DNA of 64,000 nucleotides, taken from contig JAUHXC010000004.1 of NCBI GenBank assembly GCA_030427205.1, forward strand, positions 62,001 through 126,000, in the 5' to 3' direction. This document shows positions 28,437 to 39,867 of the stretch, in pieces. The stretch's first letter is position 1; every line of letters begins with the position of its first letter. The notes beneath the pieces are model-generated. The model was not told where the DNA came from. It saw only the letters and a list, made by a program, of their open reading frames with translations, and did no database searches. The translations under genes and the position numbers were made by a program. Source of the DNA: a bacterium (GTDB taxonomy: Bacteria; Myxococcota_A; Bradymonadia; UBA7976; UBA1532).

Positions 28437-29807
28437 ATGCGCCGCTTGCTGCTCGTCCCTTTCGCCGTCCTGCTCGCCTTCGGCTGCGCCTCCGAAGGCA
28501 TCGACGACGGCCACGGTGACCACTACGACGACCACCTGCACGAGACCGACAGCCCGGTCGACCTCAAGGCCGCCGGCCTGCGCACCGTGCAGGACGTCGT
28601 GCGGGCCTACGGCTGCAGCACCGGCCCGCTGGCCGCGCTCGACAACCAGATCGCCGCCGAGTTGGCCTGCCTCGCGCCGAACACCATGAAGCGCATCGAC
28701 GACATCCCCGGCGTCAGCCTGGGGGCCGGCGCGCGCAAGTTCGTGCAGGCCGACGCCGCCGACGCCCTGCGCCGGGTCGCCGGCCGGCTGGGCGGCATCA
28801 CCATCAACAGCGCGTGGCGCTCGGTGGCCCAGCAGTACGTGCTCAAGAGCTGGGAGGGCAGCTGCGGCATCGGCATCGCCGCGACGCCCGGCAACAGCAA
28901 CCACCAGTCGGGGCTGGCCCTCGACGTCAACAACTGGGGCGCCGCCCGCAACGCGCTGCGCGCCGAGGGCTTCTCCTGGTACTGCGACTACCGCAACGGC
29001 GGGCGGTCGAGCGGCTGCCGCGACGTGGTGCACTTCGACTACTTCTCGGGGCAGGACCTGCGGCCGATGGCGGTGCTCGCCTTCCAGAAGCTGTGGAACC
29101 GCAACAACCCCAACGACCGCATCGCCGAAGACGGCGGCTGGGGCCCGCAGACCGCCGCCCGGGTCGCCCGCTCGCCGCTCGAAGGCTTCGCCCGCACCGC
29201 CAACTGCGCCGCCGCGGGCGGTGAGCCGGCGCCCGTCGAGCCCGAGGCCCCGGCCTGCGGCCACTACACCGACGTGCCGGTCGACCACATCGCCTGGAGC
29301 GCCATCGAGGCCACCACCGACAACGGCTACTTCAGCGGCTGCGGCCAGGGCCGCTTCTGCCCGGCCGACGACATGACCCGGGCCACCGCCGCCGCGGTCA
29401 TCGCCAGCGCGCTCGACCTCGACGAGCAGGGCCACCAGGGCTACTTCTCCGACGTGCCCGCCAGCCACTGGGCGTCGAAGCACATCGAGGCGCTCTACGC
29501 CACCGGGGTCATCGCCGGCTGCGGCGACGGCAAGTTCTGCCCGGGGGCCAAGGTGACCCGCGCCCAGGCGGTGGTGATGCTGGCGGCGGCCTATGGCGTC
29601 GAGCCGGTCGAGCCGCAGGGGCTCTTCGGCGACCTGCCGACCACCCACTGGGCCGCGCCGCTCGTCGAGGCGATGAAGCGGGCGGGCTACGTCTCCGGTT
29701 GCGCCGCCGACCGCTTCTGCCCCAGCGACGCGGTGCCCCGCTGGCAGATGGCGATGCTGCTGGCCAACATCAACCGGCTCGACCTGCCCGAAGCCGCCTG
29801 CGAGTAG
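28437..29807 (+). CDS. Exported peptidase M15 (D-Ala-D-Ala carboxypeptidase-like) with SLH domains
   Basis: A 456-aa protein. The signal peptide MRRLLLVPFAVLLAFGC ends in a lipobox-like FGC. The catalytic domain is M15-like: INSAWRSVAQQYVLK, the zinc motif SxHxxGxAxD (SNHQSGLALDV) and the later VVHFDYF. A peptidoglycan-binding-like linker follows (LWNRNNPNDRIAEDGGWGP), then three S-layer-homology repeats, each ending GCxxxxFCP (GCGQGRFCP, GCGDGKFCP, GCAADRFCP). It probably trims peptidoglycan while held at the cell wall by the SLH repeats. The start was chosen after GGGAG; a much longer in-frame reading overlaps rpiA and was rejected. Confidence 0.87.
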   Translation: MRRLLLVPFAVLLAFGCASEGIDDGHGDHYDDHLHETDSPVDLKAAGLRTVQDVVRAYGCSTGPLAALDNQIAAELACLAPNTMKRIDDIPGVSLGAGARKFVQADAADALRRVAGRLGGITINSAWRSVAQQYVLKSWEGSCGIGIAATPGNSNHQSGLALDVNNWGAARNALRAEGFSWYCDYRNGGRSSGCRDVVHFDYFSGQDLRPMAVLAFQKLWNRNNPNDRIAEDGGWGPQTAARVARSPLEGFARTANCAAAGGEPAPVEPEAPACGHYTDVPVDHIAWSAIEATTDNGYFSGCGQGRFCPADDMTRATAAAVIASALDLDEQGHQGYFSDVPASHWASKHIEALYATGVIAGCGDGKFCPGAKVTRAQAVVMLAAAYGVEPVEPQGLFGDLPTTHWAAPLVEAMKRAGYVSGCAADRFCPSDAVPRWQMAMLLANINRLDLPEAACE

Positions 29808-30030
29808 GCCGGGCGGCGCCCAAGTGCCGTCTTCGACCCCTCGCCGCCCGCACGCCCGCACGGCCTCCCGCCGAATGCCACCAGGGGCCGCCCGTGCCCC
29901 CCAGGGGCTCGCCGCCTCTCTCTCCCCTATCTCTGCATACGACGCGGCGCCCCGCCCCCAGCGAGCCGTCTGGGGGCCTTGCCGGGCATCCGCCTTCGAC
30001 GCCCGGTCGGTACCGACGGGCCCCTTCGAA

Positions 30031-30063
30031 ACGCAAAACGCCGCGGAGCAGAGCCCCGCGGCG
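30031..30063 (-). terminator. Rho-independent terminator of the atp operon
   Basis: On the minus strand an 8-bp stem (CGCCGCGG with CCGCGGCG, 30039-30063) is followed by TTTTGCGTTT. It lies just past the atpE stop codon, closing the hemL-atpZIBE transcript. Confidence 0.7.
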
Positions 30064-30100
30064 CCTCACACGCGTCGCCGAAGCGACCCCGCGAACCCGA

Positions 30101-30430
<330 letters not shown>

Positions 30431-30589
30431 GTCGGCTCTCCTACGGGTGTGCGTTCGCTTCACATCGTCGGCCGGGTCCACCCGTGAGCGCGGATCCCTG
30501 CCTCTTCTCTCTACCGACCCCACATCCCGTCGGGGCGCGGCCACCGGACGCGGACGACCGATGCTCTGCGAATCGCGATTGCGGTGCCG

Positions 30590-30618
30590 GCTATAGGCCG
30601 CCGGCGGGCGAAAATCAA
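30590..30618 (-). promoter_or_regulatory. Candidate internal promoter of atpE
   Basis: On the minus strand TTGATT (30613-30618) and TATAGC (30590-30595) are 17 bp apart in the atpB-atpE gap, about 160 bp before the atpE ATG. Each box matches consensus at 4 of 6 positions. Confidence 0.4.
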
Positions 30619-30667
30619 ACAGATTCGGTGGCGGCTGCCCGTCGGCGGGCCGCCGCGGCGATCGACC

Positions 30668-31465
30668 TCAGTGGTGGTGGTCGATCTTCTCGATGGCCAT
30701 GCCGATGTACACGGTGCTCAGCAGGCAGAAGACCAGGGTCTGCACGATGCAGACGATGACCCCCAGGCCCATGATGGCCACCGGCACGATCAGCTTGGTC
30801 AGGTCGAGGAAGTTCACCACCGCCATGTGGTCGCCGATCATGTTGCCGGCCAGACGCAGCGAGAGGCTTGCCGGGCGGGCGAGGTGACCGATGACCTCGA
30901 TGACGAAGATGAGCGGCGCGAGCGCGAGCACCGGGCCGGCCATGTGCTTGAAGTGCTCCATGCCGTTGACCTTGAACCCGTAGTAGTGGGTCGCCCCGAA
31001 CACGAGGATCGAGCAGGCCAGCGTCGTATTGAGCGACTCGGTCGGCGGCAGGAACCCGGGCACGAGACCGATCAGGTTCGAGAAGAGGATGATGAAGGCG
31101 AAGGCGCCGATGAACGGCAAGAACCGCTTCGCCGCCGCGTCGCCCATCACCTGGGCCATCTCGCCCCGGGCGAAGTCGAGGATGCCGTCGACGAAGCCGC
31201 GGATGCCGAACGACTTGGCCGGCACGATGCCCGCCTCGCCCGACGCGCGCTTCTTGTACATGACCCCGACGATGATCACGAGCACGGCCACCAGGATGAG
31301 CCCGGTGACGTGCGGCATGCGGTGCATCTCGGTCCCGAAGAGGAAGCCGTGACCGTCATTGGTCAGGTTCTCGACGAGCGCGTGATCCAGGTCGCGCACC
31401 CCGGGGATGAGGTGCAGCCAGGTTTCGTGATCACCGATCTGCGCGGCGTTCTGTACGTCGGCCAT
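30668..31465 (-). CDS. atpB: ATP synthase Fo subunit a
   Basis: A 265-aa inner-membrane stator subunit that carries protons to the c-ring. The family signature with the essential Arg is SLSLRLAGNMIGDH. The segments SNLIGLVPGF and TTLACSILVFGATHYYG are also typical, and about six hydrophobic segments are present. The C-terminus ends IEKIDHHH. It lies in the hemL-atpZ-atpI-atpB-atpE cluster, 12 bp after atpI. Confidence 0.96.
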   Translation of the reverse strand: MADVQNAAQIGDHETWLHLIPGVRDLDHALVENLTNDGHGFLFGTEMHRMPHVTGLILVAVLVIIVGVMYKKRASGEAGIVPAKSFGIRGFVDGILDFARGEMAQVMGDAAAKRFLPFIGAFAFIILFSNLIGLVPGFLPPTESLNTTLACSILVFGATHYYGFKVNGMEHFKHMAGPVLALAPLIFVIEVIGHLARPASLSLRLAGNMIGDHMAVVNFLDLTKLIVPVAIMGLGVIVCIVQTLVFCLLSTVYIGMAIEKIDHHH

Positions 31466-31477
31466 CGAACCACTCCG

Positions 31478-31885
31478 TCAGACGGGGTCACCGTCTTCCT
31501 GCGTGTCGGGCGGGTCGACGTCCTCGTCTCCCGCCCCGTGTCCGCTGATGGTGATGGCCACCACCAGCACCGAGAATCCGGCCATCAACGCGATGGCGTC
31601 GAGCCGGGCGACCGCGATCAGGGCGTAGAGCACCCCGAACAAGATCCCCAGCTTCACGACGAACATCCCGGCCGCAGCGCCCCGCTGGCGGTTCTGAATC
31701 ATCGAACCGACCAGCCGCCGCTGGGCCCAGAAGTTCACCAGCCCGAGTACGACCCCTGCCGCGGCGCCGAGGCTGATCGCCCACGAGCGCCAGAACAGAG
31801 AGCCGGCGACGACCACCACCCCGAACAGTCCTGCTCGCAGCATGACCCGGTTGAGCATGCTCCGGGTACGCTCGTGGTCGCTCAC
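31478..31885 (-). CDS. atpI: ATP synthase subunit I
   Basis: A 135-aa membrane protein with four hydrophobic segments (LFGVVVVAGSLFWRSWAIS, then LGAAAGVVLGLVNFWAQRRL, MFVVKLGILFGVLYALIAV and ALMAGFSVLVVAITI). Topology, size and position upstream of atpB fit AtpI, a c-ring assembly factor. The start is GTG, overlapping the upstream stop codon as GTGA; the longer in-frame reading is basic and overlaps atpZ. The acidic C-terminal tail (GDEDVDPPDTQEDGDPV) is poorly conserved in the family. Confidence 0.8.
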   Translation of the reverse strand: MSDHERTRSMLNRVMLRAGLFGVVVVAGSLFWRSWAISLGAAAGVVLGLVNFWAQRRLVGSMIQNRQRGAAAGMFVVKLGILFGVLYALIAVARLDAIALMAGFSVLVVAITISGHGAGDEDVDPPDTQEDGDPV

Positions 31886-32145
31886 TCGCGCTCTTCCTGC
31901 TCGCCGCGGCCCCGATTCAGGGTCGCCAGCGAGCGCCAGACCAATCGCCCGGCCGCCATGCCGCCCAGCAGCACGCCGCCCAGGATGCCCCAGGGCGCGC
32001 TGTCGTAGCGGCCATCGAGCCACCACCCCAGCCACGCCCCGATGCCGACCGCGGCCCCCATCTCGAGCCCCAGGCCCGAGTAGCGGATGACCGTGGTCAG
32101 GAGGCGCGGCTCGTCGGCCCCGCCTCCGTCACCCTCGCCGCTCAC
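31882..32145 (-). CDS. atpZ: AtpZ/AtpI-like small membrane protein
   Basis: An 87-aa protein with two membrane helices: YSGLGLEMGAAVGIGAWLGW then APWGILGGVLLGGMAAGRLV. The GxGxxxG-rich first helix and the WWLD turn match the AtpZ family, which sits first in many atp operons and is implicated in Fo assembly or divalent-ion uptake with AtpI. Start GTG overlaps the hemL stop (GTGA), and its own stop overlaps the atpI start (GTGA), so the three genes are translationally coupled. Confidence 0.75.
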   Translation of the reverse strand: MSGEGDGGGADEPRLLTTVIRYSGLGLEMGAAVGIGAWLGWWLDGRYDSAPWGILGGVLLGGMAAGRLVWRSLATLNRGRGEQEERE

Positions 32146-33428
32146 GCGAGCAGCGCCTTCTCCGCCGCCTTCAGCGTCAGCTCGAGCTCGTGCGGGCCGT
32201 GGGCCGCCGAGAGGAACCACGCCTCGTAGCCGCTCGGCGGCAGGTAGATGCCCGCGTCGAGCATCGCGCCGTGGAACCGGCCGAACTTCTCGTGATCGCA
32301 GGCGGCGACCTCGGTGAAGTCTTGCGGGGCCTCGTCGGCGAAGAAGACCGTCATCATCGTGCCGACCCGGGTGACCACCGCGGTCACGCCGAGCTTCGCG
32401 ATGAGCGCTTCGAGACCGTCCTGCAGCGCGACGGCGGCGGATTCGACCTTGTCGTAGGCCCCCGGCTCTTCGAGCAGGGCCAGCGTCGCCAGACCGGCGG
32501 CGGTCGCCAGCGGGTTCCCGCTGAGCGTGCCGGCCTGATAGACCGGGCCCGTGGGCGAGACCTGCGACATGTACTCTTTCTTGCCGCCGTAGACGCCGAC
32601 CGGCAGCCCGCCGCCGACCACCTTGCCGAGGCAGGTCAGGTCGGCGTCGACGCCGAAGAGATCCTGCGCGCCTCCGCGGGCGACGCGGAAGCCGGTCATG
32701 ACCTCGTCGAAGATGAGCAGCGCGCCGTGGGCCCGCGGCACCTCTTCGAGGGCCTTGAGGAAGGCGTCGTTGGGGCGAATCACGCCCATGTTGCCGGTGA
32801 CCGGCTCGACGATGACCCCGGCCAGCTCGTCGCCGCGCTCGTCGAAGATGCGCTTGAGGGCGTCGGCGTCGTTGAACGGCAGCGTATGGGTATGCCGGGC
32901 GAGCGACTCGGGCACGCCGGGGCTCGACGGCTGGCCGAAGGTGGCCAGACCGCTGCCGGCCTTGATCAGGAAGCTGTCGGCGTGGCCGTGATAGCAGCCT
33001 TCGAACTTCACGAATCCGTCGCGGCCGGTGACCCCGCGGGCGACGCGCAGCGCCGACATGCAGGCCTCGGTGCCGCTCGACACCATGCGCATCATCTCCA
33101 TCGAGGGGAAGAAGCGGCGCACGGCCTCGGCCATCTCGACCTCGGCGGCGGTGGGCGCCCCGAAGCTGGTGCCCCGGCCGGCGGCCGAGCAGATGGCGGC
33201 GACGACCTGCGGGTGGGCGTGGCCCAGGATCGCCGGGCCCCAGGTGCAGACGTAGTCGACGTAGCGGTTGCCGTCTTCGTCGACGAGGTAGGCCCCGCCG
33301 GCGCTGGCGATGAACGGCGGCACGCCGCCGACGGCCCGGAACGCGCGCACCGGGCTGTTGACCCCGCCGGGCATCAGGCCGCGGGCGGTCTCCAGCAGGC
33401 TCTTGCTGCGATCGTGGGCGCGCGCCAT
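32142..33428 (-). CDS. hemL: Glutamate-1-semialdehyde 2,1-aminomutase
   Basis: A PLP enzyme converting glutamate-1-semialdehyde to 5-aminolevulinate in the C5 pathway of haem and cobalamin biosynthesis. The 428 residues fit the family. Motifs: PGGVNSPVRAFRAVGG at the start, SSGTEACMSALRVARG, FEGCYHGHAD, LIFDEVMTGFRVA, and the PLP lysine in LGKVVGGGLPVGVYGGK. GAGGAGCC precedes the ATG; the 43-codon extension upstream was rejected. It heads the hemL-atpZ-atpI-atpB-atpE transcript. Confidence 0.96.
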   Translation of the reverse strand: MARAHDRSKSLLETARGLMPGGVNSPVRAFRAVGGVPPFIASAGGAYLVDEDGNRYVDYVCTWGPAILGHAHPQVVAAICSAAGRGTSFGAPTAAEVEMAEAVRRFFPSMEMMRMVSSGTEACMSALRVARGVTGRDGFVKFEGCYHGHADSFLIKAGSGLATFGQPSSPGVPESLARHTHTLPFNDADALKRIFDERGDELAGVIVEPVTGNMGVIRPNDAFLKALEEVPRAHGALLIFDEVMTGFRVARGGAQDLFGVDADLTCLGKVVGGGLPVGVYGGKKEYMSQVSPTGPVYQAGTLSGNPLATAAGLATLALLEEPGAYDKVESAAVALQDGLEALIAKLGVTAVVTRVGTMMTVFFADEAPQDFTEVAACDHEKFGRFHGAMLDAGIYLPPSGYEAWFLSAAHGPHELELTLKAAEKALLA

Positions 33429-33619
33429 GGGCAATGGCTCCTCGGGCTGCGGGTCGACTGCCCGACGGCTTCGGGGGCCGTCGAGGCGGGCTTGGGTATC
33501 ACGAACGCGGGTCGACCGGCAACCCGGATCCCGGCGATCGGCGCCGCTGTCGCCCACAGGTCCCGATTGCGGGGCGCGATCGGGTGTAGTAAGCGCGCGT
33601 TCGAGCTGTGGAGGTGGTC

Positions 33620-35161
33620 ATGCGAGCGAGCGAGCGATGGATCGTGGCGGCGGTGTTCGGGGCGCTGATCGGGGCCGGATGCATCCCGGCCGGCGGGGGC
33701 GGCGGCGGCGGAGATGACGATGAGGACGGCGGCCGGATCGAGTCCGATGCGGGCGCCGAGGGTGAGGGCGAGGGCGAGGGTGAAGGCGAGGGTGAGGGTG
33801 AAGGTGAAGGTGAGGGTGAAGGTGAGGGCGAGGGCGAGGGCGAGGGTGAGGGCGAGGGCGAAGGGGAAGGCGAGGGCGAAGGGGAAGGCGAGGGCGAGGC
33901 GTGCACCGAAGGCGCAACCCAGACCCGCCCCTGCGGGCTCAACGACCGCGGCGAGCAGTCGCGGATGTGCCTCGACGGCGCGTGGTCGGATTGGTCGGCC
34001 TGCGCCGACGAGGACGTATGCGTCGACGGCGCCGAAGAGGGCACCCCGTGCGGGCTCAACGGTCGCGGCGAGGCGGTGCGGGCCTGCGTCGACGGGCAGT
34101 GGGGCCCGGTCGCGCCGTGCGCCGATCCCGACGATTGCCTCGACGGCGCCGTCGAGGTGCGGCGGTGCCCCGCCGGGGTGCAGGGCTGGCGCTGCGAGCG
34201 CGGCGCGTTCGTCGACGTCAGCCCGTGCTTCGACGCGGCGCCCGTCGGTATCCCGGGCCTGCTGCAGCGGATCACTGGTGAGCAGAGCGCCGACGACCCG
34301 CTATGGGAGCGCCCGGCGGGCAATCGCGGGGGCTGCCAGCTCGATGATCGCCCGGGGCGCACCTACACCGCCGTGCCGATCCTCAATACGAGCGATACGG
34401 CGCAGACCCTGTCTGTGCGGGCGGCGTGGAATGGCGAGCGCGCCGATGGCTACCTGCTCGTCTATCGTCCCCCGTTCGATCCGGCGCGCCCGCTGGAGAA
34501 CTGTCTGACCGGCAACGACGATCTCAGCGGCGTCGCCACCAGCGGGCTGAGCGTCGAGATCGGAGCCGGGGAGGCCCTGGTCATGGTGCTCACCGGCTTC
34601 GGCGAGGGGCCGGTCGGGCCCTACGAGCTGGAGATCTTCACCGACGCGCCGGGTACCCGACCCCACGCGGGTGAGTTGCTCATCACCGAGATCATGTTCA
34701 ACCCGGCCGCGGTCGACGATCGGACCGGCGAGTGGTTCGAGGTGCTCAACCTCGCCGATCGTGATCGGCAGCTCGCCGGCATCGCGTTGCACGACAGCGG
34801 CGGCGGCCGATCGGTCTTCGAGGGCGACTTCCTGTTGGCGCCGGAGACCTCGGCGGTGATCGGGTTGTCGCAGGATCTCGCGGTCAACGGCGGCGTCTCG
34901 GTGGACATCACCTTCTCCGGGTTCTTCCTGGACAACGGCGGCGAGACGATCCGCCTGCTCGACTACGACGACACCGAGATCGACGCGGTGAGCTACGGCG
35001 ACGGCTGGCCCTCGGAGCCGGGCCGCTCGATGCAGCTCTCTCCGGCCGCGATCAACGACGGCGAGAACGACGATCCGGCTCGGTGGTGCCTCAGCGTGAC
35101 GCCGCTGCCCGGCGGGGACACCGGTACGCCCGGCGCGCCCAACGAGGTGTGTCTGGAGTAG
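33620..35161 (+). CDS. Lipoprotein with (Glu-Gly)n tract and lamin-tail domain
   Basis: A 513-aa predicted surface lipoprotein. Signal peptide and lipobox are in FGALIGAGCIP. A Gly/Asp linker and an uninterrupted Glu-Gly tract (residues 47-93) come next, then three short Cys repeats (TRPCGLNDRGEQSRMC, GTPCGLNGRGEAVRAC, VRRCPAGVQGWRC). A beta-rich region follows, and a lamin-tail domain (GELLITEIMFNPAAVDDRTG, then EWFEVLNL) ends the chain. Lamin-tail domains in bacteria occur in secreted or surface proteins, often with nucleases or phosphatases, but none is visible here. GGAGGTG lies just before ATG 33620. Role unknown. Confidence 0.85.
   Translation: MRASERWIVAAVFGALIGAGCIPAGGGGGGGDDDEDGGRIESDAGAEGEGEGEGEGEGEGEGEGEGEGEGEGEGEGEGEGEGEGEGEGEGEGEACTEGATQTRPCGLNDRGEQSRMCLDGAWSDWSACADEDVCVDGAEEGTPCGLNGRGEAVRACVDGQWGPVAPCADPDDCLDGAVEVRRCPAGVQGWRCERGAFVDVSPCFDAAPVGIPGLLQRITGEQSADDPLWERPAGNRGGCQLDDRPGRTYTAVPILNTSDTAQTLSVRAAWNGERADGYLLVYRPPFDPARPLENCLTGNDDLSGVATSGLSVEIGAGEALVMVLTGFGEGPVGPYELEIFTDAPGTRPHAGELLITEIMFNPAAVDDRTGEWFEVLNLADRDRQLAGIALHDSGGGRSVFEGDFLLAPETSAVIGLSQDLAVNGGVSVDITFSGFFLDNGGETIRLLDYDDTEIDAVSYGDGWPSEPGRSMQLSPAAINDGENDDPARWCLSVTPLPGGDTGTPGAPNEVCLE
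33758..33898 (+). repeat. Hexanucleotide low-complexity repeat encoding (Glu-Gly)n
   Basis: 141 bp of degenerate GAGGGC/GAAGGT units encode 47 alternating Glu and Gly residues right after the lipobox linker. The unit of six keeps the frame on slippage, so linker length could vary between strains. Confidence 0.9.
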
Positions 35162-35206
35162 TGGGGGTGGGGCGCGCTCGCCGACGAGGCGGCGGGCGCG
35201 TGTGGG

Positions 35207-37795
<2,589 letters not shown>

Positions 37796-37963
37796 CGAGG
37801 TTGGCCTTCGGCTGGTGGCGCTCGTATCGCGATCCGGCGAGGCCGGTCGCAGAGTGCAGCGTTCTACCGCCCCCGGGCCGGCGAGTCAACGGGGGCCGTA
37901 GGGGGGATAGCGCCGAGCAGCCACCGGCGTGAGAGGGGCGCTGTCGGCCGCCGAGGCGCGGGC

Positions 37964-38455
37964 TCAAGCGGCGATGGACAGCGGGCCGCTGCCCAGGCGG
38001 CGCTCGATGCGGGCGATCATGCCGCAGACGAGGCGGGCTTCGAAGTCGCCGGCGGGTATGGGCGCCGAGCGCAGCACCGTCAGCGCCTCGGCGAGCCGGC
38101 CGTCGCTGATGAGGATGCGCGCGAGGCGCAGCGACCAGTCGGTGGCGCTGGGGCGCAGGCAGAGCGCGCGCCGGCAGACGGCGGCGGCGCGGCGGCTGTC
38201 GCCGATGCACAGCCAGCGGTCGACGGCGCCGCGCCAGACCTGCAGCGCGGCGTCGGTCCGGCCCCGTCCGGCCAGCGCGATGCCGAGGTCGTAGCGTCGG
38301 CGGGCCCGGGCGGCGTCGCCGCGATCGATCAGGTCGAAGACCGCGGCGGCGCCGAGGGCGTCGCCGCGGGCGAGCAGGTGGCGAGCGGCGGCGCGGGCGG
38401 CGGGCGAGAGGCGATCGGCGGCGCGGACGGCGCGGGCGGTGGTCGAGCGGTTCAT
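37964..38455 (-). CDS. Small TPR-like hypothetical protein
   Basis: A 163-aa Ala/Arg-rich helical protein with loose TPR spacing (ARRRYDLGIALAGRGRTDAA, RAALCLRPSATDWSLRLARI). No signal peptide or known domain. GGGAG lies about 8 nt before the ATG; a 31-codon extension upstream was rejected. It lies downstream of nothing obvious and ends 168 bp before the gyrA start, so it may be transcribed with gyrA on the same strand. Confidence 0.55.
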   Translation of the reverse strand: MNRSTTARAVRAADRLSPAARAAARHLLARGDALGAAAVFDLIDRGDAARARRRYDLGIALAGRGRTDAALQVWRGAVDRWLCIGDSRRAAAVCRRALCLRPSATDWSLRLARILISDGRLAEALTVLRSAPIPAGDFEARLVCGMIARIERRLGSGPLSIAA

Positions 38456-38595
38456 GGGGTGACTCCCAGTATGCGGCGCGTCTGCGCCGTTGATGAATCG
38501 ATGTTGTCGAGGCATGGGTTCAACCCATGAAGCGCGATGAACGGGCATGAACCGCGATAGGAAAGTTGGAAAAATCCGTGTCGGTCGGCCGCGCC

Positions 38596-38624
38596 TTGTG
38601 TCGGGCGGCGCTTGTCGGGATAGT
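38596..38624 (+). promoter_or_regulatory. Candidate promoter of the 148-aa unknown gene
   Basis: TTGTGT (38596-38601) and GATAGT (38619-38624) are 17 bp apart, about 32 bp before the ATG. The -10 overlaps a small inverted repeat GATAG-TCTCT-CTATC (38619-38633). Confidence 0.3.
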
Positions 38625-38655
38625 CTCTCTATCGGTCTACCATCGGAGGAACGAC

Positions 38656-39102
38656 ATGACGCTGAAGGTCAAGGCGACCGGCAACTACACCCCGTCGCTG
38701 CCGGGCAAGACCGCCTACGTCGGCGCGCACAAAGCGATCACGTTGATCGACGCGAGCAACTACAACGGCAACCCGGGCACCATCGGACGCAGCGGCGGCT
38801 GGCGGGCCGATCGGCAGCGCCCGATGGCCAACCACATCAACCTGCAGGTGCAGAAGGACAACGTCAGCGCGCCGTCGTCGATCGCGATCGTGCTGGTGCC
38901 CAAGGCCCTCGCCGGCGCGATCGGCTCGGTGCACTCGAACGATTCGACGGTCAAGGCCACCGCCACCGCCCGCTTCGGCGAGCTGACCCGCGCGATCCAC
39001 AAGGGGCTCAACGAGAGCCTCAAGAGCCGTCGGCTCAAGGCGGGCACCACCAACAAGTGGGAGATGAAGGTCTTCGAGGTCTACGGCAACTTCTCGTCTT
39101 GA
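38656..39102 (+). CDS. Hypothetical 148-aa protein
   Basis: A protein of unrecognised family: MTLKVKATGNYTPSLPGKTA at the start, then a Gly/Asn-rich middle (DASNYNGNPGTIGRSGGWR) and a mixed helical end (FGELTRAIHKGLNESLKSRR, WEMKVFEVYGNFSS). No signal peptide, membrane helix or motif. A strong ribosome binding site (CGGAGGA, 5-6 nt before the ATG), an upstream promoter-like pair and GC-rich codon use typical of the host argue that it is a real, expressed, resident gene. An earlier in-frame start was rejected for lack of an RBS. Confidence 0.7.
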   Translation: MTLKVKATGNYTPSLPGKTAYVGAHKAITLIDASNYNGNPGTIGRSGGWRADRQRPMANHINLQVQKDNVSAPSSIAIVLVPKALAGAIGSVHSNDSTVKATATARFGELTRAIHKGLNESLKSRRLKAGTTNKWEMKVFEVYGNFSS

Positions 39103-39124
39103 CGCGCTGCCTGGATCGGGTACG

Positions 39125-39157
39125 TCAGCGCGGGTAGTCGCGGCCCTCGGTCTGGCG
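39125..39157. repeat. Left copy: degraded duplicate of the HD-GYP gene 3' end
   Basis: Thirty-three bases here align with 40400-40432, the last codons of the HD-GYP gene, with about five differences and an exact core TCGCGGCCCTCGG. Read on the minus strand it still encodes EGRDYPR-stop, against EGREYPR-stop in the intact gene. The nuclease/TOPRIM pair lies exactly between the two copies. Confidence 0.65.
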
Positions 39158-39228
39158 ACTCGTATTCAGAAGACCAATTGAGCCAAACCGCGATACGATC
39201 ATCTGCCGAGGTGATTTTCGAGGCGCAC

Positions 39229-39867
39229 ATGACGTGGCCGGTCGACGAAGTATGCGAACTGATCGCTGAGGCTAGAATCGACGCCCGTAGGATCATCGGT
39301 CTCGTCGATATTCCGGCGCCAGCGCCCGACGCCATCACGCGGATCCGAGGCGCCCTGGCCACACGGTTCCAGGCACTGGACCAGCCCTCGGACGCCTTGG
39401 ATGCGGAGCAGAAACGCTCCCGTGGCTATCGGCTCGAGGAACTGTTGACCGTGCTCTGGGCGATCGAAGGGTTGCGACCATCTCCCAGCTATCGTGGCCG
39501 AGGAGAGCAGGTGGACGGTCTCTTCAAGCTGGGAGGGGTGTTCGCCCTCTGTGAGGCGAAATGGCATGCAGACCAGTTGCCGGCGTCCACGATATACTCG
39601 TTCCTCGGGAAGGTGGGTGGCAAGCTGGCAGGTACGCTGGGCGTATTCGTATCCATGGGTGGATTCTCGGAGGATACGTCCTACGCACTCTCGCTGGGCA
39701 AGGCGATGAGGGTCATCCTCGTCGACGGGGACGATGTGCGGGCCGTCTTCGACGCTTCGGAGGGGCTGACGTGGCACGGACTGATGGAGATCAAACTCCG
39801 TCGAGCAGCGCAGTACGGCCAGATCTACTACACTTGGAATTCACACAAGGATATGCGCGATGCCTGA
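39229..39867 (+). CDS. PD-(D/E)xK-type nuclease-like protein
   Basis: A 212-aa protein with the signature of the restriction-endonuclease fold. A helix carries Glu (GYRLEELLTVLWAIEG), then comes the strand pair QVDGLF (Asp96) and ALCEAKW (Glu109-x-Lys111), the D-ExK catalytic pattern seen in Mrr/Holliday-junction-type nucleases. ATG 39229 has GAGG 5 nt ahead and is preferred over an upstream TTG (39178) that lacks a good RBS. The 3' end overlaps the start of the TOPRIM gene by 8 bp, so the two are coupled. Codon use is less GC-biased than in the host genes around it. It is probably a defence or mobile-element function; target and specificity unknown. Confidence 0.7.
   Translation: MTWPVDEVCELIAEARIDARRIIGLVDIPAPAPDAITRIRGALATRFQALDQPSDALDAEQKRSRGYRLEELLTVLWAIEGLRPSPSYRGRGEQVDGLFKLGGVFALCEAKWHADQLPASTIYSFLGKVGGKLAGTLGVFVSMGGFSEDTSYALSLGKAMRVILVDGDDVRAVFDASEGLTWHGLMEIKLRRAAQYGQIYYTWNSHKDMRDA

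Noticed and set aside
39178..39228. TTG start of the nuclease gene 51 bp upstream
   Set aside because: Possible but without a convincing RBS; the ATG at 39229 with GAGG at 5 nt is preferred.
39081..39362. A 93-codon minus-strand frame over the left HD-GYP repeat
   Set aside because: The frame differs from that of the repeat remnant, and it is antisense to the nuclease gene start.
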